From Blastomussa wellsi (taxonomy: Eukaryota > Cnidaria > Anthozoa > Scleractinia > Plerogyridae), in contig OX393562.1 of the NCBI GenBank assembly GCA_947652115.1, positions 909,843 through 973,842 on the forward strand: 64,000 nt of DNA. The letters are read 5' to 3'. Below are positions 1-10,700 of the stretch, one piece after another. Position numbers and translations under genes: made by a program. Numbering within the stretch: the stretch's first letter is position 1; the number at the start of each line of letters is the position of its first letter. The notes beneath the pieces are model-generated. The model was not told the DNA's origin. It saw only the letters and a program-made list of their open reading frames with translations, and did no database searches.

Positions 1-128
1 CACCTAGCAGGAGTGTGTTAAGATTAATCCCACAATTATCGATAAAGCTTGCGAGATTTATGCTACATTTATCGCCCGAACCAACTCGTCAATTTCTTTG
101 CAAATGTATTTCATCATGAAACTCTTAC

Positions 129-423
129 CTTCAAATTTCAAAATCGATCTCTCGGAAACCCAGCCTCGAACAGGATCCTGACCGAAAAATTGCACATGAT
201 AATATCTTGCTCTACCTTTATACTTGAATGAAACAGCCGTGTTGGGGTCGTACGAAACCATTGAAGGCCACCACGGATGGCCTGGGATTTTCGACCAAAC
301 TACATCACCGACTAGCCATGAAGCACTTTGAGTCGGACTCGGTGAAGCTTTACAATCTTTTGAACTGGGGCTCTCTGAAAGTACAGAGGACCCGCTATCA
401 TCTCTAGTCTCTACTGCTGCCAT
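129..423 (-). CDS. NSD-family PWWP-domain protein, first coding exon (gene continues off the left edge)
   Basis: Visible: ATG at 423, then a Ser-rich N-terminus and a PWWP domain with the motifs GDVVWSKIPGHPWWPSMV, YHVQFFG and GWVSERSILKFEG. The exon ends in GAAG followed by a GTAAGAG donor at 128, leaving phase 1. Family knowledge: this pattern, especially YHVQFFG followed by a Trp and an acidic/basic linker, fits the first PWWP domain of NSD1/2/3 histone H3K36 methyltransferases, which binds methylated H3K36 on nucleosomes in the nucleus. The PHD and SET domains would lie on downstream exons beyond position 1, so the enzyme identity is inferred. The PWWP begins only about 35 residues from the start, earlier than in vertebrate NSD proteins. 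It is transcribed away from Sec20. Another chromatin PWWP protein is the alternative. Confidence 0.72.
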
Positions 424-919
424 CCAAGAAGATGACAGAGTTGAAATCCAAGCGGTAAATTAAGTTAAAAAGCGGTAAATCACTCGCGGCGTGCAGCGAC
501 TCTTCGAAGCGCTGCCGGATCGAACAACGGTTGAAACATTCTGATTGGTTCTCGTGGTACACATGGCTCAAAATTGGCGGTCGCCGAAAATTTGACGACT
601 GTTGTGTACTTCGCCGAACAATGCCGATAATTTGCGAAAACTTGGCGGGGCTACACCGAAGGAGATAGCCAACCTCAGAAGATTTGTAACAATTCATAAA
701 AGAATAAAAATTGAGAAGAAAACAATGAATTGCATAACTTTGCATAATTAAATTGACGGGGGAAAATAAATGAAAAGGTAAAAATTTTAAAAGGATAAAA
801 TAAATGTTACACATGACAAGCGCACAAAAATGCAGGCTTATCCTAACCCCACCCGTGGTCGGTTCCTTATCTGTTTCGTCTTGTTTTCCAAGAATGCTTT
901 GCTGTCATACTTTTTCAAA
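424..919. promoter_or_regulatory. Shared upstream region of the divergent NSD-like and Sec20 genes
   Basis: The minus-strand start codon at 423 and the plus-strand start codon at 920 are under 500 bp apart, so both 5' UTRs and both core promoters must lie here unless there are upstream non-coding exons. I see no TATA box in the expected place and no clear repeat. An in-frame ATG at 830 would extend Sec20 by 30 residues, but that extension has no counterpart in known Sec20 proteins and is read as 5' UTR. Bidirectional promoter use is inferred from geometry only. Confidence 0.4.
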
Positions 920-3900
920 ATGGCGGACGGCATTGAAGTTCCCGTTCAGGTGAAAATTATTGTCCAAGAAATCGTCAAAATTGAGTTTGAGATCCAAAAT
1001 AATGTACAGAGCATACGACAGTGCGAAGGGCCATTGAGTTTACTCAATGACTTGAATTTGAAGGTTAAACAAAAGCTGCATTCTTTGAGGCAAAAAGTCG
1101 AGGTAAGAACTCTTTAAACCTACAAATATTTTAAATAAAATATATTAGCTAAACTTCAGAATACCCGGCCACTTATTTTCATGTCATTGAATACGAATAG
1201 TGTCCATTATGTTATTCTTCGTTCTATGGACCCTTTTCATAAATGGCTGCCAATTATAAATTCTTTTGTAAGTATTAAAATTAGCCTGACTAACCTCGTT
1301 TTTGAGTTGAAAATTCAAAAGAATTTTTACTCCCAAACGAGTTTAGTGAGGCTAATTTGAATGCATACAAAAGAATTTTTAATTGGCAGCAATTTATGAA
1401 AAGGGTCTATAAAAGGTCCCGACACATGTAAATGAAGTGGCCGGGTATAATTTTTCTTTAGTTAAGTTGCTCCGAGGAGTGCACACCTCCTCCTACCCGA
1501 CATTTGCCTCTGCTAATTCTATCATTCCAGTGATCCGCCCCTTCGCTGATAGTTTCAGATTTCTTAGGTCTTAGATGAGTTTTTCACCATAAATTTTATA
1601 ATTTATTTTATTATTATTATTAATTATTATTTACAGGGCCCCACTGAAAACTGCAAAGGCAAGTGGGTTCCCTGGATAAACATTATTATCATTATCATTA
1701 TCATTATCGTTATTGTTATTATTAATTAACCACTGGGAACAAAGCTTTCCCTTTTTAATTCAATCAATTCAATTCAACTACAACTCATATGTACAGTTTG
1801 ACGATTGACCCATTTAAAATGAATAATTCTATTTGAAAATAAAAATAGCTATGTAAACTCACTTAAGAAATATAAGAAATAAAAGGAAAGGGCATCTTAC
1901 AAGACTTCCTCTCGTGTCTTAGGAGTATTTCGAGGCTTCTAATTTTGTTTTTAGTTTAACTTCACACACATCAAAAATCTCTTCAAGTCTCTAAGTCTTT
2001 TGTTCATAACATGTACATAATTATGCATAATCTGTTCAGGGCTTGGAGCAAGTGGCTTTTGAGCAAGACAAAGAGTCTGACAGACTAGCAATATTATCAG
2101 CCATGCAACATCACAGAAAAGAGTTATCAAGGTACCGTGATTGTTAAAGATGCTTACTGCACTTTTCAATGAGATGCAAACTCTGAAGTTCAAATCCTAA
2201 CCAACGATTGTATTTGTCGCTGCCGTCAGTCATAATAATGGTGACAGCCAATGAATGTTGAAAATCAGAAACAACAAAATGGACTGAAACTTGTCTACTA
2301 ATCACAACTGACAGACTTGACCTTTTGACCCTGTAAGTGAACTTCTGTTTCTTGAGAGGTTCGCTTGGTGATTGACGGCAGCGGAAAATGTAACGATTGA
2401 CATGAGCAGAGTTTTCGTGTTATTGCAAGGTGCTATAAAGTCACACTGGGATGATAATTTAAATATTTCATTAATTTTGAGTTATATGTTGTCAGTGTTT
2501 CAGATTAGGTGGGACTCAGGTCAAAAACCTGGCAAGTCTGTTACTTGATCTGACAAATTAATACTAGGAAACTTATAATGATTTCATTGATGCAATCAGG
2601 GTTTCAAAACAACCAGCGACCATGGAAGTTAGGCTGGTTACTTAATTGTATGTTGTCAGTAACTCTGGATATAGAAATTCAAGTCAGTTTGCAAAAATAA
2701 CATTAAACATGTCACAGTCGCTCATTCTTCCAGGTGCTTCAAACACATTGTACTTCAAACACATTTAAACCCCCTGTGTTGTAGGAACTTGATTTGTTTG
2801 TCGTTGACACTGTGCCTGGAACCCTGAGTTGGTCTAAAACTGCATCAATTTGAAGCAGTGTCCAGCCTTGTAACAGCATGTCTAGGCATGGTCAACGTAA
2901 ACTGTAGCTAAACTCAACAGGGTGGTGTAGCAGTGAGAGCTCTTGCTTCCCATCAATGTCACCTGGGTTCGAATCCTGGACCCAGAATGTGGCATATGGG
3001 TTGAGTTTAAATGTTGTTGTGTTTTGTCTGAGCTGACGGTTTTCTCCAAGCTCTGGCTTTCTTCCTCTCCACTGCGCACTGAAATATGACCTGACCTTTA
3101 CATTTTCATATTTGCAATTCTAGTCTCCAGGCATCGATCAGGAAGGCCAATTTAGCTTCAAAGGCTGTAATTGACAAAAGTGAAAAGGAGGAGTTACTGG
3201 GACGGCAAGCCTCCAATGTAAGAAACAGGTTGGTCCATAACAACAGTGCTCGACACTAACTTTTCAGCTTACTAGCCTTGTGGCAGGTGACAACGTAGAT
3301 GTTACTAGTCAAAAAAACTTTTACTAGCCCAGCATTGGTGTTGGCTAGGTCCGATGACAGTTGATCCCTAGAAAGACTTGGAAGCACAAAGCAAGCGACT
3401 TTCTTTGAATACATAATGTTGACAATTGCATTGTTATGAAATCAGTTTCAATAATAAAACAATTTTTGTGGAACATAGTCTGGTAGCATGAGATGTCCAT
3501 GATGAAATTCTGATCTTCAGTTTCTGAGCAAAGTGTTTGTTTTTGTTTTGCTTGAGGAAGACAGAAACTTCTTCGGCCAATTTCATTTTGTGGAAATCGA
3601 AAACCTACTAACCAAAACTGAATTTCTATTAGTCTGTGGCTAGTTGGCTACCATTAGTGTTGAGCCCTGATAACAATGAAATGTGCAGCTACAAGTTTAA
3701 CAATTACACCTACAGTCAATTGCAGGTCTTGCAATATTTCATGGAAGACAGGTGAAAAAATTGTTACAGAATTATTCATCACTTTTTAGGACCTTCAACA
3801 AGGAGAATTTGGCTAAGACTTCAAGTAACATAACTCAAGATTTAATGAGTATTGCAAGGATGATGGAAGGCCAAATCAAACAGAGTGAAGCTGATATGCA

Positions 3901-4682
3901 GATATTGGGTGGGTCAAAACCAGACAATATTGTTTTTATTTTTTTTTTTCGTCAGACTGTATAAGGATGAGATGCAATGTGTGTAATGGCCATGTGTACC
4001 ATCAGGGGTGAATCCAGAAAATTTAAATTAAAAAAATTTTGGGGAGAGTGCAACCTCACCCATAGCTACGCCTATAAACACAACCTAATTGTCCCTTTGT
4101 TGGTGGTTCAGGGCCTATTTGTTTTGTTTCTTTAATTTGCAAAATATGAAAAGTGTTCAGGGATGTAGCTAAGAAATTGCAAAGCCGGCTCACAAACAAG
4201 TTCAGCTGGCTTTTCTGACCATTGTACCTGGAAAATTTCTTTGTTTTCTAGTGAAATTTAAGCCGGTGATAAGCTCTCTTTCAGCCACTGAAATTAGCCG
4301 GTAGCTGGCCCTTAGCTACATCCCTGAGTGTAAAATTTTCAGGATCTTTTACTCTCTGCCAAGCATAACAAGTTACAAAATGTTGCCCATAAAACAGGCA
4401 ATTGATGGATAAATCCACAAGCGTGAACGGACCAGCCCCTGACCATTAGACAGTATAACAATATAATTTGGGTTTATCAACTGGGTTGATAATGACAATT
4501 GGCCAACGTAAAGAGATTCAAGAGCTGACGTTTCGAGCGTTAGCCCTTCGTCGGAGCGAATCCAACGAAGGGCTAACGCTCCAACGAAGGGCTAATGCTC
4601 GAAACGTCAGCTCTTGAATCTCTTTACGGTGGCCAATTGACATTATCAACCCAGTTGATAAAACCAAATTATATTGTTATAC

Positions 4683-4727
<45 letters not shown>

Positions 4728-5000
4728 CTATTCATTAGACAGTATAGTTGACTTTTCTTGTAAACATCAATATTGTTTATATTGACTTTTCTTCTCTCAG
4801 CGTCGTCATCTGCACAAGTCAAGGACACACAAGAAGAATATAAAGGATTATCAGGAATAATTCAAACAAGCAAGAACCTTTTGAATAAATACAACAGAAG
4901 AGAAGTTACTGATAGACTATTGATATTCTTTGGACTTGTGTTGTTCTTCTCTACAGTTCTTTACATTTTGAAGAAGCGACTTCCAATATTTGGGGGCTGA
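920..5000 (+). CDS. BNIP1: Sec20 / BNIP1, ER t-SNARE for Golgi-to-ER retrograde transport
   Basis: Five exons: 920-1102, 2040-2131, 3124-3228, 3790-3908 and 4801-5000. They join in one frame to give 232 aa (human BNIP1 is about 228). Visible landmarks: N-terminus MADGIEVPVQV; exon 2 LEQVAFEQDKES; exon 3 ASIRKANLASKAVID; the SNARE stretch TSSNITQDLMSIARMMEGQI in exon 4; and in exon 5 YNRREVTDRLLIFF leading into a C-terminal membrane anchor at about residues 206-223 followed by KKRLPIFGG. This order matches Sec20, which sits in the ER membrane and pairs with syntaxin 18, USE1 and SEC22B to receive COPI vesicles; BNIP1 is also linked to apoptosis and mitophagy. The start at 920 was chosen because the sequence before it has no family counterpart. 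Poly(A) signals AATAAA lie at 5044 and 5178. Introns carry a SINE, two hAT-like MITEs and a PLE foldback. Confidence 0.93.
1225..1411. mobile_element. Palindromic MITE in Sec20 intron 1
   Basis: About 187 bp whose two halves are inverted copies. The left arm runs from ggacccttttcataaatggc to ttagcctgactaacctcg. The right arm runs from cgagtttagtgaggctaat to gcaatttatgaaaagggtc. The arms match over roughly 75 bp each with few differences, around a short AT-rich centre. The ends read TATGGACCC and TATAGACCC in inverted orientation, consistent with a TA target duplication. No coding capacity. Confidence 0.7.
1598..1735. repeat. ATT-rich microsatellite around a retroelement-like tail
   Basis: Runs of ATT/TTA (about 1598-1635) and ATT/ATC (about 1680-1730) flank the string acagggccccactgaaaact. 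A related string, acagggccattctgaaaac, occurs at about 48601 next to another (ATT)n run in a Boule-gene intron. The pairing of a constant tail with a simple repeat is typical of SINE or LINE 3' ends, but the family is not identified. Confidence 0.45.
2912..3085 (+). mobile_element. tRNA-derived SINE (type B) in Sec20 intron 2
   Basis: The head has RNA polymerase III box-like sequences: GTGTAGCAGTGAGAGC (A-box region) and GGGTTCGAATCCTGG (B box). It is followed by a body with TGGGTTGAGTTT and TTTTCTCCAAGCTC. A minus-strand copy of the same design is at 25520-25745. The tRNA-like head is decayed and would not make a functional tRNA. Confidence 0.65.
3244..3669. mobile_element. hAT-like non-autonomous element in Sec20 intron 3, with target duplication
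   Basis: Terminal inverted repeats begin CAGTGCTCGACACTAA on the left; the right end, read inverted, gives CAGGGCTCAACACTAA. ATAACAA abuts both ends (before 3244 and after 3669), a 7-bp target duplication close to the 8 bp usual for hAT. No transposase frame is present, so it is a 426-bp internally deleted or MITE-type element. Confidence 0.7.
4158..4326. mobile_element. hAT-like MITE, 169 bp, in Sec20 intron 4
   Basis: Exact 16-bp terminal inverted repeats, CAGGGATGTAGCTAAG and its complement at the right end. AGTGT flanks both ends, probably part of a decayed 8-bp target duplication. Non-coding. Confidence 0.72.
4458..4732. mobile_element. Foldback Penelope-like terminal-repeat unit with exact 14-bp target duplication
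   Basis: CATTAGACAGTATA stands at both 4444-4457 and 4733-4746 and defines the insert exactly. Inside, a left arm (about 4460-4555) and a right arm (about 4562-4680) are inverted copies, each with gttgataatg, the 'ctctttacggtggccaatt' block and the 'gggctaacgctcgaaacgtc' block. A one-sided tail at 4681-4732 carries, on the minus strand, the hairpin GTTTCTAAAGAAAC. The arm sequence also ends the GIY-YIG-bearing PLE fragment at 41408-41466, which ties the unit to Penelope-like elements. There is no reverse transcriptase inside. It lies in Sec20 intron 4. Confidence 0.8.
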
Positions 5001-7195
5001 AAGCTATGCAGAATCAAGTCTCAGCAGAAATAGTCAAAATTCAAATAAATATAAATTTGTTATTTATTATATTTTATAAATTATTAATAATTTTCAATCT
5101 ACCAGGGTGGTTGATATCTAATTTTTCTGTATGATACCAATTAAATGCATTGTCGAGCTATTAGGTTGAGGAAATGGAATAAACAGCTTTAATAAAATAA
5201 TAATAAATAATCACGTTATCTCAGTGTTTATGCTCTCAGAAATCTTACTCTAATTTAGTTTAAATTTACTGTCAGGTGTTGTTGTTGCATTATATTTTAA
5301 AAAAGTGTGATGTAATAATATTAAATGATATCAAGACCCACTCAACCACGAGTCTGGTAAGCTAAGGTCAAATGCAATTTTGTGTATCCCGCTTGGAAAT
5401 AAGAATGCTTCTCCTTCACCAAAAGGACGAAGAAATAAGCCAAATAATACACATAGGCACCAGTGCTTTCTGTTTTATTACAAGCAGATCTGCCTTCTTG
5501 CTTAAAGGCATTGACTACGTTATTGCTTAAAATGATCAAGCAGTTGACATGGTGCATGCGACAATTGCAGTGCAACACTCGAACAGAGCTACACGCACAA
5601 TGGCTGCAGTACTGATGAATTGTAATTGAATAATGAATAGACAGTAGTCTCATAATTTCTTTCACTCAGTCAAGTGGGCCTGTGAGTACCATGAAAATCA
5701 CTTTGCACAAGGAGGCGTGATGTGCAGCGTGGCTAGAAAATGGGTTGCATCTACTTGTGAGAGGTGCTTTTCTTGTGATCGCCCATGTACAAAGATTTCA
5801 GACCCTCACCCCTACCCCCTTAGTGTTGCATCATCAGAGACAATTACCAAATAAGGTAATAAACACACGTAGGAGGCAATCAAAAAATAAATAGCGAGTT
5901 CACTGTGAGGGTTTCTTTTTGTGAGATGATTGAATAAATGGAGAAAAGTTCAGTGATCGGTTCATCAAGACTAAACTTGCAGTCTTAAAAGGAGATGTAT
6001 TTTCAGCATTTTGCTCTGTTACCGACACCTCCTTGAGATTTTTTAAAGCTCTATAATCAATTCCTTTTTTCAGTGTGATAAAAGGCAAATACATACCACA
6101 TTCTTTGCCTGTCAAGTTTATTTGTTTTAACATGAATACAAAACTCTAAAAGTTTCTTAAATAGTGTTCTTAAGTATGGCACAGGATTGTGGTATCTATA
6201 TTTATGGGTTGTTTATTCCTGGGATTAAAGTACCAGGTCAGACAATTTGAGTGCCTGTCTTCGACACACTGATATTTAAATACCTGGCTGCCTTTTAATT
6301 AGCCTCTCACACAGACATCCTTTGGGCTTGCCACCAAATCTTTCCACCCCATGGCAAGCCCAAGGGTCATCTGTTTGGAAGATGGTTCAATGATCAACAA
6401 CAAAAAAATACATTAATTTTGCATGTAATTTGGATAAACTATAGATAGACAACTATTTACAGCCTTAAGTAACTTTCACCATAACATGGTTGAAACATTT
6501 TTTCCCTAGCTACCTAATATTTCAATCCATTTTGTGCTGTTATATTTAAAGTAGAAATTATGTAGTAAAGTGCACATGGCATTATTGTAATACCATTTTT
6601 AATTTACATTGCAAATCTAGCTTAATTCCAAAGATTACCCTGAATTCTAATGCAAATTCTCTTCACTTAATATTGACTGCATGACAATTGTACCAAAAAC
6701 CTCCCCCTATGACCCTAATAAATGAACCAATCAGTATTGAAAACTCATATCTTCATACCCAACAACAGATCAACATTTTATTTGTTGATGTCATAGTTGT
6801 TTAAGTTACTATTACTCATTGACGTACAAGAAACTTATTGCCGGGGGAGGGGAACCATTTGCCCAAAAATTCTCCCAAGTTGCCTTTAAAAAAAATTTAT
6901 TTTGCTGGGGGGGGGGGGGTGGGGGTAGCAGTCCCCCTGCCCCTCCCTGGCATGTGTAAGTATATAATATGCAGACCATTGGAATATACAACCTGTACAT
7001 TCATGATCAGTGGGTACAGTGAAACCCCAATACAATGAAATACTCGTGTGTGGTGTGTTTTTGCACACTCACCTTAGCGTAGAGATGCACGCCTTTACAT
7101 TCCCTCCTGCCCTGCTTACTTTTTTTCCTTTAATTTTCCTTTTGTTGCCATGGTAACCTACATTATGCTACCATTATCTACTACTTTGCATGAAT
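5001..7195. other. Intergenic region between Sec20 and hexokinase (convergent 3' ends)
   Basis: Holds the Sec20 3' UTR with AATAAA at 5044 and 5178. The rest is AT-rich with no frame that looks coding. A G-run of 12 followed by GT/G tracts lies at about 6906-6940. No repeat that I can name. Confidence 0.5.
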
Positions 7196-7324
7196 GGCAC
7201 CTAAATTTGAATAACAATACTTTGCACATCCTTAGCCTCGTACTTATATGTTTCTAGACAAAGGATTTTTCACATGAATGTGAGGCTTAGGATGTACAAG
7301 CATTGTTATTCAAATATAGGCACC
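7196..7324. mobile_element. Palindromic MITE, 129 bp
   Basis: The left arm 7196-7239 (from ggcacctaaatttgaataac to catccttagcctc) and the right arm 7282-7324 (gaggcttaggatgta to caaatataggcacc) are inverted copies with a handful of mismatches around a 42-bp centre. No coding capacity, superfamily unknown. Confidence 0.65.
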
Positions 7325-7350
7325 ACTTATGCAAAGGTCTATTCACTTCA

Positions 7351-7528
7351 ATTGACCATTTTTGCTTTGCCCATAATACACCTTGTTTACCCCCCAAAAT
7401 TTTGCATAACCTTTGTTTCCCAATTCTCCTGGGTATTACAGTCGTCCCAAAAGAATCTGAAGACAATGCTTATGCAAAATTTTGGGGGATAAACAAGGTG
7501 TATTATGGGCAATGCGAAAATGGTAAAT
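7351..7528. mobile_element. Palindromic MITE, about 178 bp
   Basis: Arms 7351-7409 and 7470-7528 are inverted copies of about 59 bp containing cccataatacaccttgttta and ccaaaattttgcataa. The 60-bp centre is unrelated. It lies about 20 bp beyond another MITE, within 220 bp of the hexokinase stop codon. Confidence 0.68.
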
Positions 7529-7746
7529 ATTCTTCGGGTGTGGCTTTGTTATAATTCACCTAAATAAGCAAGGTCAGTGAAAATTGCTTAGATGCCAAGC
7601 AAAGGTCAGGTTGCAGTTGCCGATTGGTGGCAACTTAGTCTAAGCTTGCTCTGGGGCCTGAGGTTTAATATATTGGGTTTCCACTTAATTTTAATAAATT
7701 ATTACTAATAGACCAATATTATGAATTTCATTATGGCCAGGTCAGT

Positions 7747-10700
7747 TCATGATTTGTTCATTTTTGAAGCGACTGCGGCAATGAGGGCTGCTCCTTTTCC
7801 TGAGCCATCTTCAGACAGCATTAAAGTGATATTAGCCTGCGGCAAAACCTCGGTGAGAGTTTCCTCCATGTAACGCTTGAACTGTGGGTGCTTTTTAAAG
7901 AGGCTGCCATCTACAGCAATGGTTGTGGTGTAGTTATTTGTTTTCTGTTTCAAAAAACAAAACAAAATCATAAAGGTTTCATTTCGGTTAATAATTATAA
8001 TATTATGTACAGCATAGAAATCCAAACTTTTCAATGGATGGATTTGTAATAAACATAATTACTTAGTAAAGACAAATCAATGAATCAATGATTCTCAAAT
8101 TCCCCAATTTCTTTTTTGCTTATATACTCAAATTAGCCAAATAGATCATCTTGAAAGAAGTAGAAAGTTTAAAAGTCCAAACAAACAGTACAAATTGCCA
8201 AAAAATGTACAAATATGTGGATTTCATTGGAGGTTCAAACATACTCCTTACAAGACTGCAAATTATTTTTTTGTCTCCACAAAGGACGTGCATAAAGTCA
8301 CAATTTGCCCAGACAAAACTGAAGAGAGATCAGACTTTGATATGCGAACCTGTGAATCTTAGCTGCATTGTCAACGCTAAGAATCAGACATTGGCAAATT
8401 TTGGTCAGCGATAATTTGTCTGAAGTCGGTTATTTGCAGCCCTGCAGAGTGTGATTTATAGTGTTTGTCTTGGACTTGAAATTATAACTCCACTACTAAG
8501 AGTAAACCAGCTCTAAAAGATCATAACATTAATAACTCTAATTATATATAGTATTACGTGTATCAATAAAGGATATATTTAAAAAATATATAACACCAAT
8601 ACTAAGAGTAAACCAGCTCTAAAAGATCAAAACATCCGTTTATCAGACTTGAGTTAATATTGCCGAGCTGAAATCTTTCAAGGTTTAACTGAAACGTAGC
8701 TACCTGGTACTTGCAAGAAGATAAGTCAAGTTACGTACCTTGACAATTGCGGCGAGCCCAGCTGCAGCCAGTCTGGCAGCCCGTTTGGATACCGCAGCAC
8801 ACACTTGTTGCAAAATCTCGATGTCAGACTCTGATGCCTTCAATTCCATTTCATGCAGGGCTTCTTCAATCTGGTACCTTTCATGACTGTTAAATACAAA
8901 GTAAACTCTCTTTTTAATGTGGTTTGCTCACAATCAGTAGAAAAAAATACTTCTACTGACACAATGAGAAAAAACAATTAGCAAGAATATGCAATCAGGC
9001 ACAGTGGCCTACCAGGCTGCAGCTTATCCTGGTATATGTCCCAGTTTCCATCAAATTCAAACAACTAGGAGTGTTTCTACTCCTCCCTAGACAGGCTGCT
9101 AGCCCATCGCAGGGTTACCCCAGCATGAAATTAGCATGGACCCATTTATACACCTGGGAGGAGGAGACTGGGAGAGTAATGTGTCTCGTCCAAGAACACA
9201 ACACAATGTCTCCGGCCAGGGCTCGAACCTGGAACGCTTGACCCGGAGTCCAGTACACAGACCATAATAGACAACTCCATCTTCCATAAATAATTACTTC
9301 AGCCATAATTATTTGCAAAGCAAGAACTATTTTTCCACCCTCTTACCTAGGGTTACTCAGGAAATGAGCGACCCTGGAAAGATCTGATTTTAAGTCCGAA
9401 AATATTGGACTTAAAATTTAACTGCACATGCCTACCTTTCAAAAGCTCGACGCAACGAACTACATGGTATTTTACTTTCGGCCTTTTTCATTGTCTTTAA
9501 AACCAATCAAAATCAATCCTGTAATGGAACTTTCGAGAGTCGCTCATTTCATCAAGCCTGCACAGTAAGGAACAAAGACTCAAGGTATGAGATTGTATTT
9601 TTCCTGCTCTAAGTCTCACCTTTCAATGTCGGAGACAAACTTGGTTAGGAAGGTGTTTTTGGTTCTAAACTTTTCTGTAACTTGACCATTAAACAGCAGG
9701 TTCTTCTCCACAAGGTCCATGCAAACAATTCTTGCAAGTTCCCCCAAATACATCCCTGAAATCATCTTCTCAAATCTGAACAGAAAGCATCAGAAAAGTG
9801 CATTCCAGTTGTTAGCAATCTTTTAGCAGCTTAATAAGAGTTAACTGAACTGCACAAAAACATGTTAAAAAAAACACCAAAACTGGTCATGAGTTTGGCT
9901 AGTAGTATTTAAGTCATGTGCGTTCTTTAGAATTCTAGTCAAAGTTTCCATTGATTGATAGTATATGAACTGTCACACACCTTTACTGGGTAGTAAATCT
10001 GAGCTTAATTAATATTATATAGTTTATCCCAGGTTTCTTTGGTATAAAATGACCAAGAGTATTTTCTACTCCCCCCATGATGTGATGCTGGTCCAATGCA
10101 GGGTTACCCCCTAAGTTGAAGTTAAAATCAAGACAATGGAGGTTTAAGCGGTTTTCTTCATGGCAGCTTGCGTTTGCTGCAGGACAGCCCGGTCTTAGTG
10201 TTTACAGGGCTCAGTTTTTTGAGATTTATTGTGCAGTCACTTGTGTTTGCATTTGTGAAACTTCTATTCAGTGTGACAGTGCTGAATGGTGGTTGCAACT
10301 CTCAGGGTTGCCATGGTTACCTGGTCTCTCAGCCCGTACGCTCTCGGTCCCACCATCCATATAAGCACCAAACCCCAACCTCATTTATTGTTTATCAGTT
10401 TATATGAGGCTAAATGGAATTTAGGCAAGGTTAAAACTAAGCCAATGCAGTGGCTGCATTAATATTATGTGGGGGGTTCCAGGGAGGTTTGCAGGGGCAC
10501 TGCCATGTGCTTTGCTTCATTGCCTGCCAGCTTGCTCGTTTTGTTGCCCTCCCTCCCTCCCACAGTCTTGGTAAGTATTCATTCCACACACTGGTTGTTT
10601 CAGTGTTGTGTTGACAGGTGCCTTGGAGGTGGGCTGTGGCTCGGTTGACATGGTGACCTCCTTGCTGCTGAGGAGATTGCTGCTCTCCTCTGTCGCTACC

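Noticed and set aside
830..919. Thirty-residue N-terminal extension of Sec20
   Set aside because: In frame, but with no counterpart in Sec20/BNIP1, and it would precede a start that aligns with the family.
2905..2990. tRNA gene in Sec20 intron 2
   Set aside because: B-box is clear, but no cloverleaf can be drawn; it is the head of a SINE.
6900..6960. G-quadruplex regulatory element
   Set aside because: A G-run is present, but it is simple sequence in intergenic DNA with no gene start nearby.
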